Shown here piece by piece: positions 34,875-46,225 of a DNA stretch of 64,000 nt. The position numbers and the translations under genes are program-made. Below the pieces are notes generated by a model that was given only the letters and a program-made list of their open reading frames with translations, had not been told where the DNA came from and made no database searches. The stretch is from Hygrocybe punicea (lineage: Eukaryota > Basidiomycota > Agaricomycetes > Agaricales > Hygrophoraceae): contig OY744468.1 of assembly GCA_963556145.1 (NCBI GenBank), forward strand, positions 1,116,001 to 1,180,000. Reading direction: 5' to 3'. The first letter of the stretch is position 1, and every line of letters starts with the position of its first letter.

Positions 34875-36281
34875 TGTCATGACCCCAAGTGTTTTTGGGT
34901 GTAATGTCATGGGTTTACCATCGGACCACGGACTTAGATATTTAAGTGCAACACTATGGATGCACACCTACACTCATTAGTACCCATTCTATGCCTTTCC
35001 ACATTACGCATGCTAGTGAACAGACACAAATAGCATATATGCTTACCTTTATATCATTTATTATGGCTTCACTAGTAATGCCCAGACCTAGCCGTTTATG
35101 TATGGTGCACAGAGGCACATCCCCCACTCATTAGTATTTATTATATATTTCTCTGTATTGCGCGTGCAAGGAGACAAGCCCAACTAGCATTGTTACCTAT
35201 ATTAGCAGTAATGGATTGATTACAAATCTTGTTTACTTGTATTGATCAAAAGCGGCTCAGCTAGATAATGGGAAATGTTTAGATAAGATGTGAACAAGAG
35301 GATGATAAGATAATGATAAGATAGGATGCATCAGAGAGTGATTGTGATATTCTGCTTACATAAAGACAATGGTCTATTGTTCTGAGCAGTCTATTGTTCT
35401 AAACAGTCCAAATGGAGATAGAGCCCATTGTTCACAGCCTCTTTGATGCCATCCATTGTTCTCATGACCCAGTCCTATTGTTCTCACTTTCCCATTGTTC
35501 TCAGTCCCCCATTGTTCTCCAACAGTATAAATAGGGCCCCCAAATTCCAGTAGTCAGTAGGATTTCCCCCCTCACCACTCAGTAGTCACTCTCAGTTGGG
35601 TTCACACAGTGTGATCCCTCATTCTCTTAGTACTAGTAGTTACTCATTGTAGTAGCTAGTGCTTGCAATCCAGTCTAGTTCACTCTTATTCTATCATTCC
35701 CTGAGTTCCCCTTGTCATCAAGGAGAATTCACCCAGTTCACTCAGTTCAATCAATTCATTAGTCAGCATTAGTCAGCTAGATACATTTCTAAGGTTAAGG
35801 TTTCATCCTAAATAGATACACTTCTAAGGTTAAGGTTTCATCCTAAACAAAAACAGAGTATTCAAAAGGTATTAAAGATATCCCTGAACTAGTAGCCAAT
35901 GTGTGTTTGAAGCTTTGGATTTAAATCAGATATTATAATACCCAGAGATACTCTTGATTGAATAGGCCCTGTAGCCAAAACTGTCCATATTCAACTGGTG
36001 AATATTGTTATCAGTATTCATTAGTTCATATTTTTATATTCCAGTAGTGAATATTAGTATTTTCAGTACATCACACACCCAATTGCTATTCATACCTACT
36101 CAAAGTCTCAATTCTTAATTGAAGAGACCTCACTATTACATTCTATTGATTCATATAGTACATATACCCACAAACCCCTTCCTGATAGGTTATTTAGATA
36201 TTAAAAACCCACGAACAACAAGAAGGTACCTGAACAAAGTCAACTCTGGTAATTCTTGGTGAAACAAACATTCACATAACA
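34875..36281 (+). repeat. 5' LTR of LTR element 1
   Basis: 1407 bp, TG...CA ends. It has seven ATTGTT motifs, a TATAAATA box at 35526-35533 and a 35-base internal tandem duplication (TCTAAGGTTAAGGTTTCATC at about 35788 and 35822). Confidence 0.93.
35376..35533 (+). promoter_or_regulatory. LTR promoter: seven ATTGTTCTC motifs before a TATA box
   Basis: ATTGTT occurs at 35376, 35393, 35427, 35455, 35477, 35494 and 35511, most followed by CTC or CT. TATAAATA follows at 35526. ATTGTT (AACAAT on the other strand) is the core recognised by HMG-box factors of the Sox/MATA type. Activation of the element by such a factor is an inference. Confidence 0.55.
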
Positions 36282-36285
36282 AAAT

Positions 36286-36303
36286 TGGAGCCCACCGCGA
36301 GGG
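36286..36303 (+). other. Primer-binding site of LTR element 1
   Basis: TGGAGCCCACCGCGAGGG begins four bases after the LTR end and is complementary to a CCA-ended 3' terminus, as expected for tRNA priming. The tRNA is not identified. The nested element carries the same first 17 bases. Confidence 0.8.
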
Positions 36304-36348
36304 TTTTAAATCCAAATAACCCAAGTATTTCTATACCTCTAATACACA

Positions 36349-39300
36349 ATGTCCACAAGCACCAGTACTCGTACCCCAGACATGATGCCCCTGCTAGGGC
36401 AGAAGTCTGCCCCAGCTAAATTCAAAGGAAGCTATGAAGAAGTCAAGAGATTCTTAAGGCATTACAATCAAATGTGCAAATCCTATGCTGTTTCTGATAA
36501 AGAAAAGTGTGAAAGGATTGTAGATTACTGCTCTACCAAAGTAGTCAAGCTCATTGAAGCCCTGGAGAGTTACATATCCCAGGACTGGAATACTCTTGAG
36601 AAAGATATTACTCGCTACTTTGATGCTGCCCTAAAGGAAACAAGATACATTGTTAGAGATCTCATGACCCTTGCACGCATTTGGAAACTTAAGCAGATCA
36701 GAACTCTCACCAAATGGAAGCAATATGAACGCAGGTTCATTACTATTGCAGGATGGTTAGAGAGCAAGAAGAAGATCTCTGCAGATGAAAAGGCTGCATA
36801 CTTCTGGCATGGAATCAACAAGAACCTCAGACATATCATTGAGACACGTCTCAACACTGGATCAACACCTTTAGATGTCACATCTCCATTCCCTATGAAA
36901 GATGTCATTAAGGTTGCAGAAACTCTATTTGAAAGGAATCGGTTTGACATGAACCTAGCAGATTCAGATTCAGATATACCAGGAAGACTAGACAACTCTG
37001 TTTCAGAAGACTCTGATACAGATGATTCATCAGAGTATGATACAGATAGTGACTATGAAGCCTGCATCAAGAGAAAGAAAGCTAGCAAGAAGAAGAAGGC
37101 ATTCAAATCCAAGGCATATGATTCAGATGATGAACTATTTAAGAAGACAGTAAGGAAAGAAGCTGAGAAGAAAGATAATGGCAGGAAGGGGACAGACAAG
37201 AAGTCTACCTCCACATCATCATCACACCAGAATGAAGTAGAGTCTTTAATCAAACAAATGGGAAAGCTTTCTTTGGATGATATTAAGTATGGACTAGCAT
37301 ACTATAGAGCCTTGAAGCTAGACCCAGACATTGCTCACTGTATTAGCCCACCTGAGTTGAAACAACCTCAGCAAAAGCAAGCACTGTCACAGCAAACACA
37401 AAGACCTCCCTTCAAAATCTCAGCTGCCAATAGTGTTGGCCTTCCACCAAACCCTTCTACTAGTTCGTTTACTCCTACCAATTCATTTACTCCTTCCAAT
37501 GAACAAAGAGGACCCATGACCTGCTATGGTTGTGGAGGACATGGACATGGAATGCAAACATGTTTCCAAATAAATGAATTACTCAAGACAGGCAAGATAA
37601 CCAAGGATGGTCTTGGAAGGATTGTTTATCCAGATGGCTCAATAATTCGCAGAAATATGGGTGAGACATTTGTACAAGCAATTGATAGACATGTAGCTGA
37701 GAAGGCCAGCAATGTCCAATCACACTTCTATGTATTACAAGATCAATTCTCTGATTACTATCAATCTGATGCTGAAGAAGATTTTGAAGCATATACTATA
37801 CCTACAATCAAGGAAGAAGAAATACAAATCCTGCCTGCAGTCAGAGAACCACAGAAAATTGGTGCAGCAAGGAAGGAAGTATTAGATGGAGTATATCCTC
37901 CCACAGGTATTAAAGCCAAAGGAAAAGAGAATATAAGGCCCAATACAGTACTGCCACCCATTCCTAAAGGCCCAGTCAAACCCGGCCCTCTTTCAGCACA
38001 GAAGCAAGCTCAAGCACATATACCAGCACCATTACCCTTTGCTCTCAAGAAGACAAACCCATTCCATCCTACAGAAGAACTGCATGCAAAGCAACCTGTT
38101 CCAATGGATATAAGAACCCCAATACATATTCCTTCAGACACAGATTCAGATGTAGAAATGATAGATACTTCTCCAGCAAAGCCAGCAAAGACTCATATAC
38201 AAGGACACAAGGCACACATAGATAAGAACAAGATTATGGCTGAGAGACATGATGCTATAACTCGTCCAAAGCCTACACCTAGACAATCTGAAATTTCAGT
38301 CAATATTGGAGAAACTCAAGTTGTCAATCAAATCCTTGACACACCAGTCACCATGCATGTTCGTGAAGTATTAACCTCTTCCAAGGAGCTATCTGAGCAA
38401 TTAACAGACATGATCAAGAGAAAAAATGCAAAAGTATCTGCCATTGCAAGCTCATTTGCAACCAAGGATCGTGGAGTGTTAATCAAGCTTCAGATGAAAT
38501 GTGATAAGAGACCTATTGAAGCCATCATTGACACTGGATCTCAACTAAATGTGATTAGTAAAAGAGTCTGGAAAGAAATTATTCAAAGACCTATGGATGT
38601 AGGAAAAATTCTCACAATGAATGATGCTAATGGAGGTGAAGGAACATTAAAAGGATTAGTTTCAGAAGTCCCATTGACTTGTGGTGGTGTTCTCACCTAT
38701 GCCAATCTTTACATAGGAGAGACAGTGCCATTCGATTTATTACTTGGAAGACCATGGCAAAGAGGCAACTATGTTTCTATTGATGAAAGAATAGATGGCA
38801 CATATTTAGTATTCAAGAATCCTGAAGATTTGACAAACAGATTTGAACTAATGGTCACACCAAACCATTCTGGAGTTCATCACATCAAAGGAGCTACTAC
38901 TGCTCATACCTCAGTCTCCTATGCATGTACCACCTTCATTGAGCCAGAAGATACATCTATAATTGCTCCAACACCAGGACATTCACTCACAGACCATGTT
39001 AACATTTCTTCCTTCACAATTGATAACCATCCTCTTCCTCTCCATGTGAAAGAGATGTATACTCAAGATCATCCTGCTACACAAAGTAATGTCACTGCTA
39101 TGCTGGAAGATAACATTCTTGCTACTTCTGGATTTATTTGTTCTCCTCAGACTGAACATGATAAAGTTCCTTTGGAAGATCCTCCTGTTGAAGTTTATAT
39201 TCCACCTTCACCTGTTGAATTATACCACATTTCAGTTGATCAGAAGGTTAACTTGGATACATCTGAACCATTATCTAATGTTTCAAATCAATCACCTGCT

Positions 39301-40806
39301 ACCTCTAGCATAGAAAGCATTTTGTTTCCAGATACTACCTATCCAGATACTCCCCCCTCTTCTCCTTCAGTTAGCAGCAATAGTTCTTTGTTCTCAGCTT
39401 TGAGTTCTTCAACATCTTCTTTTAATTTATCATATGATGATTTTGAACACTTACATACTACATTCATGAATGATGAATTTTTGCTGGACCCAAACTGTGG
39501 TGGTTATAAATGTATACATATAAATGAACACTTGGATAGTCACCCTACTTATTCAGACATTAGGGTTGATGAACATAATCCTTCACCAGTTTGTCCTACC
39601 ATTTCTATTCAGCAAAATGAATCTAAAGTGATAATGTCTGAGAGTTCACTTTTACACCACCAACAATTACAAGATTCTGGATTTATAGTAGAACCTATCA
39701 ATGCATCGTCCCATACAGAAATCAGCTCTTTATCAAATGAAGCAGATTCAGATGATGAATTAGAGTGGTCTGCATATATAAATCCCAACAATCCATCTCC
39801 AGATGATATTGCATCATTAATTTCATTTCTCAGCAATACCATTGAGGAAGTCCAGCCACCATCTATTGATCAAGTTTCGGATTCACCTCCAGGACTTATA
39901 TCACTTTCACCCACGCCACCCTCACTTGAACATATGCCTTTATTACACTTGGACCCTGTCCCAGACAGTACATATACTCCACCAGAGAGAGAACACATTT
40001 TGCCTGTACTTGTTGCTAAAGACTCCAGATCACCATCAAGTATCAAATCAGAACACTTATATCCTAAATCAAATTCACACACTCAATGTCCTATCCCCAT
40101 GCAATCACCCATTCAAGTATTTTGTATTACTGCTTCACATTCTGGCCCGTCTCAGCAGGACCTAGCCACCACCAGAATTCTCACCACTGAACCAGACCAT
40201 GTGTCCACATATGATGTCCTCATTCACTCCCTCAAGGCTTTTGGAGGAGCATTGATGGAAGGTGTTCACAAACTTTCCTGCAAGTTAGCTATGCCTGACT
40301 GGAGGACCTTCATCAATGGCAAACCTCCAAATGATTCAATTTGTCATCACTCCAATCATAAATGCTCCCTATTCCAGTTTCTAGAGGAAGAAATTTCTGA
40401 TGGTTTACCTGAACCAGAACCAGAGCATTTCAGGACTCATCACCCAACAGATTCAAAGCCTCTCCTTCATGAAGAAGGAATCCAGTCTCCTAAAAGCTCA
40501 TCTATCATTTTTCACTCAAATCATCATCTCTCACTGTCAGATGCCATTAACACCATACTTGATAAAGCAGCAGCTTTACTCAAGCAGGTTTATCTCAAAT
40601 CAAAGCTGCAATTTTATCAAATATTTCACAGAAGATTACAAAAACGTGATTATCAGCCAGGAGAATTAGTTCTAGTATATAATAGCCGTTTGGAGATGAC
40701 TAAAGGAAAATTCAAGACAGATCCTCGTTACCTTGGCCCATATGAGGTTGTTAGACAAACAAGAAGAGGAACTTATGTCTTAAAAGAATTAAATGGCACA
40801 GTGTAG
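36349..40806 (+). CDS. Gag-protease-integrase-tail polyprotein, truncated by the nested LTR element
   Basis: One 1485-aa frame from ATG 36349. Residues about 20-215 form a retrotransposon Gag-like helical domain (IVRDLMTLARIWKLKQI, EKAAYFWHGINKNLR). An acidic-basic linker and a CCHC knuckle CYGCGGHGHGMQTC at 392-405 follow. An aspartic protease has DTGS at 728-731 and LLLGRPWQRGNYV near 800. After about 600 residues of Ser/Pro-rich spacer the frame ends in an integrase C-terminal (GPY/F-type) block: RDYQPGELVLVYNSRLEMTK, YLGPYEVVRQT and GTYVLKELNG. Reverse transcriptase, RNase H and the integrase catalytic core are absent. The stop TAG (40804-40806) is supplied by the LTR of the nested insertion; the frame originally continued at 46226 into the ASCH-like region. 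Confidence 0.85.
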   Translation: MSTSTSTRTPDMMPLLGQKSAPAKFKGSYEEVKRFLRHYNQMCKSYAVSDKEKCERIVDYCSTKVVKLIEALESYISQDWNTLEKDITRYFDAALKETRYIVRDLMTLARIWKLKQIRTLTKWKQYERRFITIAGWLESKKKISADEKAAYFWHGINKNLRHIIETRLNTGSTPLDVTSPFPMKDVIKVAETLFERNRFDMNLADSDSDIPGRLDNSVSEDSDTDDSSEYDTDSDYEACIKRKKASKKKKAFKSKAYDSDDELFKKTVRKEAEKKDNGRKGTDKKSTSTSSSHQNEVESLIKQMGKLSLDDIKYGLAYYRALKLDPDIAHCISPPELKQPQQKQALSQQTQRPPFKISAANSVGLPPNPSTSSFTPTNSFTPSNEQRGPMTCYGCGGHGHGMQTCFQINELLKTGKITKDGLGRIVYPDGSIIRRNMGETFVQAIDRHVAEKASNVQSHFYVLQDQFSDYYQSDAEEDFEAYTIPTIKEEEIQILPAVREPQKIGAARKEVLDGVYPPTGIKAKGKENIRPNTVLPPIPKGPVKPGPLSAQKQAQAHIPAPLPFALKKTNPFHPTEELHAKQPVPMDIRTPIHIPSDTDSDVEMIDTSPAKPAKTHIQGHKAHIDKNKIMAERHDAITRPKPTPRQSEISVNIGETQVVNQILDTPVTMHVREVLTSSKELSEQLTDMIKRKNAKVSAIASSFATKDRGVLIKLQMKCDKRPIEAIIDTGSQLNVISKRVWKEIIQRPMDVGKILTMNDANGGEGTLKGLVSEVPLTCGGVLTYANLYIGETVPFDLLLGRPWQRGNYVSIDERIDGTYLVFKNPEDLTNRFELMVTPNHSGVHHIKGATTAHTSVSYACTTFIEPEDTSIIAPTPGHSLTDHVNISSFTIDNHPLPLHVKEMYTQDHPATQSNVTAMLEDNILATSGFICSPQTEHDKVPLEDPPVEVYIPPSPVELYHISVDQKVNLDTSEPLSNVSNQSPATSSIESILFPDTTYPDTPPSSPSVSSNSSLFSALSSSTSSFNLSYDDFEHLHTTFMNDEFLLDPNCGGYKCIHINEHLDSHPTYSDIRVDEHNPSPVCPTISIQQNESKVIMSESSLLHHQQLQDSGFIVEPINASSHTEISSLSNEADSDDELEWSAYINPNNPSPDDIASLISFLSNTIEEVQPPSIDQVSDSPPGLISLSPTPPSLEHMPLLHLDPVPDSTYTPPEREHILPVLVAKDSRSPSSIKSEHLYPKSNSHTQCPIPMQSPIQVFCITASHSGPSQQDLATTRILTTEPDHVSTYDVLIHSLKAFGGALMEGVHKLSCKLAMPDWRTFINGKPPNDSICHHSNHKCSLFQFLEEEISDGLPEPEPEHFRTHHPTDSKPLLHEEGIQSPKSSSIIFHSNHHLSLSDAINTILDKAAALLKQVYLKSKLQFYQIFHRRLQKRDYQPGELVLVYNSRLEMTKGKFKTDPRYLGPYEVVRQTRRGTYVLKELNGTV

Positions 40807-41708
40807 ATGCGGGTTCTTGGTGTGGCTTCGGAACTATATAAAGAAATAATATAAAGATCCTAACCTGTGGGTGTCAGCGTAGAAGTGACTGGATAAATCA
40901 GTGTCGGGAATTGAAGTAAAAAGAAGGGAATGTTAGTAAAAGTAAGCCGCCGCGTAAAACTGGACTAATAACGACGAAGCCGGCGATGAACGGAGTGAAA
41001 ACGGACAAATAATAAAGAACCCGACGATGCCGACGATGTCAGGTACGGCGGGTCGGGTCGGGTCGGGTCGGAAACGATGAACGAATATACGGAAACAACG
41101 ATGAAGACGACGAAGAGGACTATAAAAGCTAAGGGTCTACATGGACGAGCATTTGAAGGGATTAAAACAATTCTGACTATGAGGGAAACGGGGACTAAGG
41201 GTATCTTTTTTTGTACGGTCGTCGGGGACCGTTTTTATAGTACATGAGTGTGTAGCTACTTTCGGACATGTCTACTTCGGCCGATAGAAACTACAAAGAA
41301 ACACTGGAATGGGGAAGTGGAAAGGGGGGTTGCAAAGCAACGAAGACAGGAAATGGAGGGGAAAAACGAATATGCAAGGAAAAGATCTAGAAAGTCCTAC
41401 ATATCTCCGAAAGGACGATGGGATGCATAAATAAAGTAAATCCGAAGTCGGGGATTGAGTCCGAAGAGATCCATCTCCTGGAATTGGAACTCCGAGGCGT
41501 TTGAGGCTGCCGGATTTGGTCTGAGAGCGGCTGTGACGAAGCGGCATACGTCGGGTTATGTCGGTCACGTCGGGTCACGTCACGTCACGTCACGTCGGGT
41601 TGCGTCGGGTTACGTCGGGTTCGAATGCAAGTCGAATGGCGGCATCGGGTTGGTCCGGATTCGTGATATATCGATGATACGGACTCAGAGGGACGTCGAC
41701 CCTCTACA
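40802..41708 (-). repeat. LTR of element 2 (3' LTR in its own orientation)
   Basis: Contains a GGGTC pentamer run (41047-41070), an ACGTC run (41573-41600) and, on the minus strand, TATAAAAA at 41232-41239. Confidence 0.92.
41232..41239 (-). promoter_or_regulatory. TATA box in LTR of element 2
   Basis: TATAAAAACGGTCCCC on the minus strand. The same string with one change occurs in the LTR at the right window edge (63909). The second LTR copy has it at 45749-45756. Confidence 0.6.
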
Positions 41709-43889
41709 TCTCCAGGGTACTTTAAATAAAGACCATCCCTGGTCTATACTATGTGGACTCGGGACTCGGATGCGTGAGATGAGGCCGACGTGGTGGTCAT
41801 GGAATCGGGCTCGACGGGACGAGGCGGGTTGTGGACCATGCAAAGGGGGAGAGCGGATGGTGACTAGCGGAACTCGATGGACGGTCGGAGGCTGAGAGCG
41901 GCGAATGGGGAACAAAATGGGTGAAGCCGGTGTCGAGGAAAGGGAAACAAAATACATAGAACCGGGGAAAAGGGAACTGAGCGGAAATGAAAGAAGAGAT
42001 GGAAAGCTACAAAAACGGGACAAACGGGGAGTGGAAACGCAAAATAGATGAGAAAATAAATAAATGTTGGGTATCGGAAAGAGGGGACACGATAGAAATC
42101 AAGTCGGGATAAAACTAAACGTGAAATGGGATCGAGGGTGGGTGACAGAAATAACAAAGGCATGAGCGGAAACTCGTAGGGCATAAGCGGAAACAACATA
42201 AAGCGAAAGCGGATGACAAAAACGGTTGTAGTCGGGTCGGGTTAGGGTCGGCCGCTTCGGTGGCTGTGTCAACGGGTGGCGGAAACGGTGGCATCGGCTG
42301 TGGAAAGGCTTGGTGACATGGGCATAGAAATACGATGACGACGGTGAACATGATATGACGACGGCGGAGGTTCGATACGATGGCGGCGGAGGTTCGATAG
42401 ACGATGGCGGAGGTTCGATATGTCAATACTAATATGGGGGCGATAATCAACGGATGTGAAATCAGCCTCATACTAGGCGGTTCAGCACCGGCTTGGACCC
42501 GTGGGGAAGCATTCTCCCCCATGGAACTGAAATATAAAGTCGGGTGGGTCGGGAATCGAAGCCGAGACAGGGAACATTGTGTCTGGGTCGAAATGGTGGC
42601 GGAAACGGTGGGTCATGGAAAGCGGAGAGCGATGTCAACAGGTGGAATGCGGGTGCGTGAGCGGATGAGTCGGGTGCGTGGGGAATGGGTGAAGCGGTGC
42701 GTCGGGTTCGTAAGCGGGTGCGGCGGGTTCGTAAACGGGTTTGCTGAGTGCGACGGATTCATAAGCGGGTGTGTCGGGTACGTCGGGTGTATTATGCGGG
42801 TGTCGGGTGTGTCAGGAACAAGTGTATTTCTTTTTATCTTTCTTTTATCTTGACGTTTTTCTTTCTTTTTATTTATTTAATCTATCTATGTATATATTTC
42901 TTATGCCGATGGACGGTGACGGGTTTTCGTAGGGTCGGGTTCGGTGGGTATGGGGTGTGAAACCGGAACCGGAACCAGATGCTCGAATCGAGCACTGGTG
43001 CTCGAATTGAGCCGGAACCGGAACCGGATGCCGCGGAATCGTTGGGAACGAGTCCGGGTTCGTAGTCGGGTGCTGTGATGCAGGTCGCGGATCCGGATCC
43101 GGAACCCGGTGCAGCGGGTAGGTTGAAAACGGGTTGTCGGGTGTGGCGGTATGGCATAGGGCGACGTAGGGAGACGGGGGCGGACGACGTGAGCGGATAA
43201 GACGGAACGTGGTTGCGAGGCGTGGATCATGGTTGCGTGGGGTTGTTCGAAGCTGCGGGTTATCGAGGGAAGCGGGTAACGGGTGGTCGAGGTTGGCGGT
43301 ACGGGATAGGGCGATGTTGGGAAACGGAGGCGGATGACGTGGGCGGTTGAGACGACGTGGACTGGGTGATGGATTGGGGTGATACGGGTGGCGTTTTCGT
43401 GATACTTTCGTGGCGGATCGTGGGGATTTGACAAGGGTGCGTCGGGTCGTGGTACGGGTTTGGGCGGCCGGTGGTCACGGTTTCGCGGGCGTAACCCAAC
43501 GGGGGCTTTGTTTGGGCTCGCGAAGGGACTTGAGGGACGTCGTGGGGTTGGTCGAGGGCGTAGGTGGTCGAAGGGGAGTGGACGAGGACGGGGACGGCTG
43601 GGAAGTCGGGGTCGACGGGGAGTGACGTGGCAGCTTGCGTGGGACCACGAGGGACGGGGGCGGACGTGTTTGGGACAGTAGGGAGCCATGTCGAGGTGCG
43701 GAGGCGTGAACGTGGGTGTGGAAGGTGGTTGTACGCGGTGGTCGTTGGCGCTAGGTTGGCGAACGCGGCGGCACGAGGCGAGGTGGCATGATATGTCGTT
43801 GGGGGCTTGAACACAACGGGGACGGCTTGTACGGACTTGCGAGGGGCGATGTAGGATGCTGGGAACTGGTACGAGGCGGCGGTGGGTCC

Positions 43890-44640
43890 TACGAAGACGT
43901 GAGCGGCCGGGGACGTCGAGTAGGCGAGGGCACGACGTGGCGACGCGTGGGGCGTCGATAATGGCGAGGACGGCCTGTACTGGCTTTACGAACGACGGTG
44001 TGGGGCTCTGGGAGGCTGTACGAAGCGGCGGATGGTCCAACGAGGACGTGAGCGGCCGGGGATGTCGAGTACGGGGGCACGAGGAAGTATGACGTGGCAA
44101 CGCGTGAGGCATCGATGACGGCGAGAATGGCTCGTGAGGGCTCGCGAGTGGTGTCGTGGGGCTGTAGGAAGCGGTACGAGGCGACGGGGAGGTCCAACGA
44201 GGGCGTGGGCGGCCGGAGATGTCGACTTCGCGGGGGCTTGAGGTTGGTTGACGTGGCACGCGTGTGGGGCATTGATGACGGCGAAGACGACTCGTGAGAG
44301 CTCGCGAGGGGCGTTGTGGGGACTTGGGAACTAGTGCAAAGCGGAGGGTGGTCCAACGAGGACTTGAGCGGCCGGTGATGTCGAGTACGAGGAAGGATGA
44401 CGTGGCAACGCGTGAGGGGTCGATGACGGCGAGGACGGCTCGTGAGGGCTTGCGAAGGGCGATGTGGGACTCTGGGAAGCGGTGCGAGGTGACGGGGTGT
44501 CCATCGAGGGCGTGAGCGGCCGGAGATGACGACTAGGCGGGGGCACGAGGAGGGATGACGTGGCGACGCGTTGGGGGCTCGATAATGGCGAGGACGGCTC
44601 GTGAGGGCTCGGGACTGGTGTCGTGGGGCTATAGCACGGT
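43890..44640 (+). repeat. Tandem repeat of about 150 bp, five degenerate units
   Basis: The block GACGTGAGCGGCCGGGGATG recurs in variants at about 43898, 44047, 44195, 44358 and 44508, with GATGACGTGGCAACGCGTGA and TCGATGACGGCGAGGACGG in each unit. Confidence 0.8.
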
Positions 44641-45300
44641 GTTGAGGGCTCGAACGCGGCGGGGCTGCTCGTACGGACTCGTGGAGGGCGGTGACGTGGT
44701 TTGCTGGTAACTTCGCGGGCTCAGACGACGGGGGCATGTCAAGGCTTGTTTCCGGTGACAAGTGCGAGTTCGTAGAAGTAAACGGCTGGGTGTGCACAGG
44801 CTAAACCCGTTGCACGGCGCTCCGTCTGTTCCGAGTCGTCAGTGCTGTTGGGCGCGTCGTTGAGGCTTTCCGGTCGCGGTTCTTCGACGGGTATCGGTGG
44901 GGAGTGAGATTCCGAGCGTGTTGGGGGTCTATAAACGAGTGTGGATAGTGGATGTGACGGAGTTCGAGACTTCGAGTCGACAAACGAGGGTGTTGGATCG
45001 TGGCTGTGCAAGTTTCCTAAAGCGGAGGCGGCCGTTGGGTCGGCCGCACAAGAGCGGATTCGAAGTTGTACGTGGAACTAGACAGTTGCAGTCGTAAAAG
45101 AAGAGAGGATAGTAATAAAATCAAACCCTAATGATGGTGCGATAGTTGGAGATCAGATTGTCGAGGGATCGGATGTCGGATGTAAAGGGGTCGGTAACGG
45201 CACTAACGGGTGTCGGATGTGTAGAGTGCGGCGGCAGGGCTTGTTTCGAAATGACGAAAGGAAATATAGGGCGGAATGAATGTGTCTTGGCACTGAATTA

Positions 45301-45318
45301 TCCTCGCGGTGGGCTCCA
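45301..45318 (-). other. Primer-binding site of LTR element 2
   Basis: Read on the minus strand: LTR end CATCTACA, two bases, then TGGAGCCCACCGCGAGGA. The first 17 bases equal the site of element 1. Confidence 0.8.
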
Positions 45319-45320
45319 GA

Positions 45321-46225
45321 TGTAGATGCGGGTTCTGTGTGGCTTCGGAACTATATAAAGAAATAATATAAAGATCCTAACCTGTGGGTGTCAGCGTAGA
45401 AGTGACTGGATAAATCAGTGTCGGGAATTGAAGTAAAAAGAAGGGAATGTTAGTAAAAGTAAGCCGCCGCGTAAAACTGGACTAATAACGACGAAGCCGG
45501 CGATGAACGGAGTGAAAACGGACAAATAATAAAGAACCCGACGATGCCGACGATGTCAGGTACGGCGGGTCGGGTCGGGTCGGGTCGGAAACGATGAACG
45601 AATATACGGAAACAACGATGAAGACGACGAAGAGGACTATAAAAGCTAAGGGTCTACATGGACGAGCATTTGAAGGGATTAAAACAATTCTGACTATGAG
45701 GGAAACGGGGACTAAGGGTATCTTTTTTTGTACGGTCGTCGGGGACCGTTTTTATAGTACATGAGTGTGTAGCTACTTTCGGACATGTCTACTTCGGCCG
45801 ATAGAAACTACAAAGAAACACTGGAATGGGGAAGTGGAAAGGGGGGTTGCAAAGCAACGAAGACAGGAAATGGAGGGGAAAAACGAATATGCAAGGAAAA
45901 GATCTAGAAAGTCCTACATATCTCCGAAAGGACGATGGGATGCATAAATAAAGTAAATCCGAAGTCGGGGATTGAGTCCGAAGAGATCCATCTCCTGGAA
46001 TTGGAACTCCGAGGCGTTTGAGGCTGCCGGATTTGGTCTGAGAGCGGCTGTGACGAAGCGGCATACGTCGGGTTATGTCGGTCACGTCGGGTCACGTCAC
46101 GTCACGTCACGTCGGGTTGCGTCGGGTTACGTCGGGTTCGAATGCAAGTCGAATGGCGGCATCGGGTTGGTCCGGATTCGTGATATATCGATGATACGGA
46201 CTCAGAGGGACGTCGACCCTCTACA
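45321..46225 (-). repeat. LTR of element 2 (5' LTR in its own orientation)
   Basis: 905 bp, virtually identical to 40802-41708; carries the TATA box at 45749-45756. Confidence 0.92.

Larger units (their letters stand above)
41709..45320 (-). other. Internal region of element 2, no recognisable gene
   Basis: GC-rich and repetitive. Minus-strand frames of 452 aa (42901-44259) and 302 aa (43889-44797) are Pro/Arg/Ser/Thr-rich and follow the 150-bp repeat period, which is divisible by three. I recognise no domain and consider them by-products. CGGGTGTGTCGGGTACG-type short repeats lie at 42660-42800 and CCGGAACCGGAACC units at 42962-43030. Confidence 0.65.
40802..46225 (-). mobile_element. Nested LTR element 2: non-coding LARD-like element
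   Basis: LTRs of 907 bp (40802-41708) and 905 bp (45321-46225) with TGTAGA...TCTACA ends flank 3.6 kb without any reverse transcriptase, protease or integrase. A 4-bp duplication ACAG lies at 40798-40801 and 46226-46229. The primer-binding site lies on the minus strand next to the right LTR, so the element is transcribed leftward. The only LTR difference I found is a 2-bp indel near 40816, so it is very young. It must be moved in trans. The same primer-binding sequence in element 1 hints at a shared helper. Confidence 0.9.

Noticed and set aside
34946..35134. Identical 62-aa frames in both LTRs of element 1 (also 48743-48931)
   Set aside because: They are identical because the LTRs are identical; they lie upstream of the TATA box and show no protein-like features.
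36286..36303. tRNA gene at the primer-binding site
   Set aside because: Only 18 bases are complementary to a tRNA end. No cloverleaf can be formed from the surrounding sequence.
41047..41072. Short regular repeats (GGGTC, ACGTC) as a CRISPR array or telomere remnant
   Set aside because: There are no unique spacers between repeats, and the units do not match the fungal TTAGGG telomere; they are LTR microsatellites.
42901..44259. 452-aa minus-strand frame inside the nested LTR element
   Set aside because: It follows the 150-bp tandem repeat and has only Pro/Arg/Ser/Thr composition. No Gag, protease or nucleic-acid-binding motif is visible.
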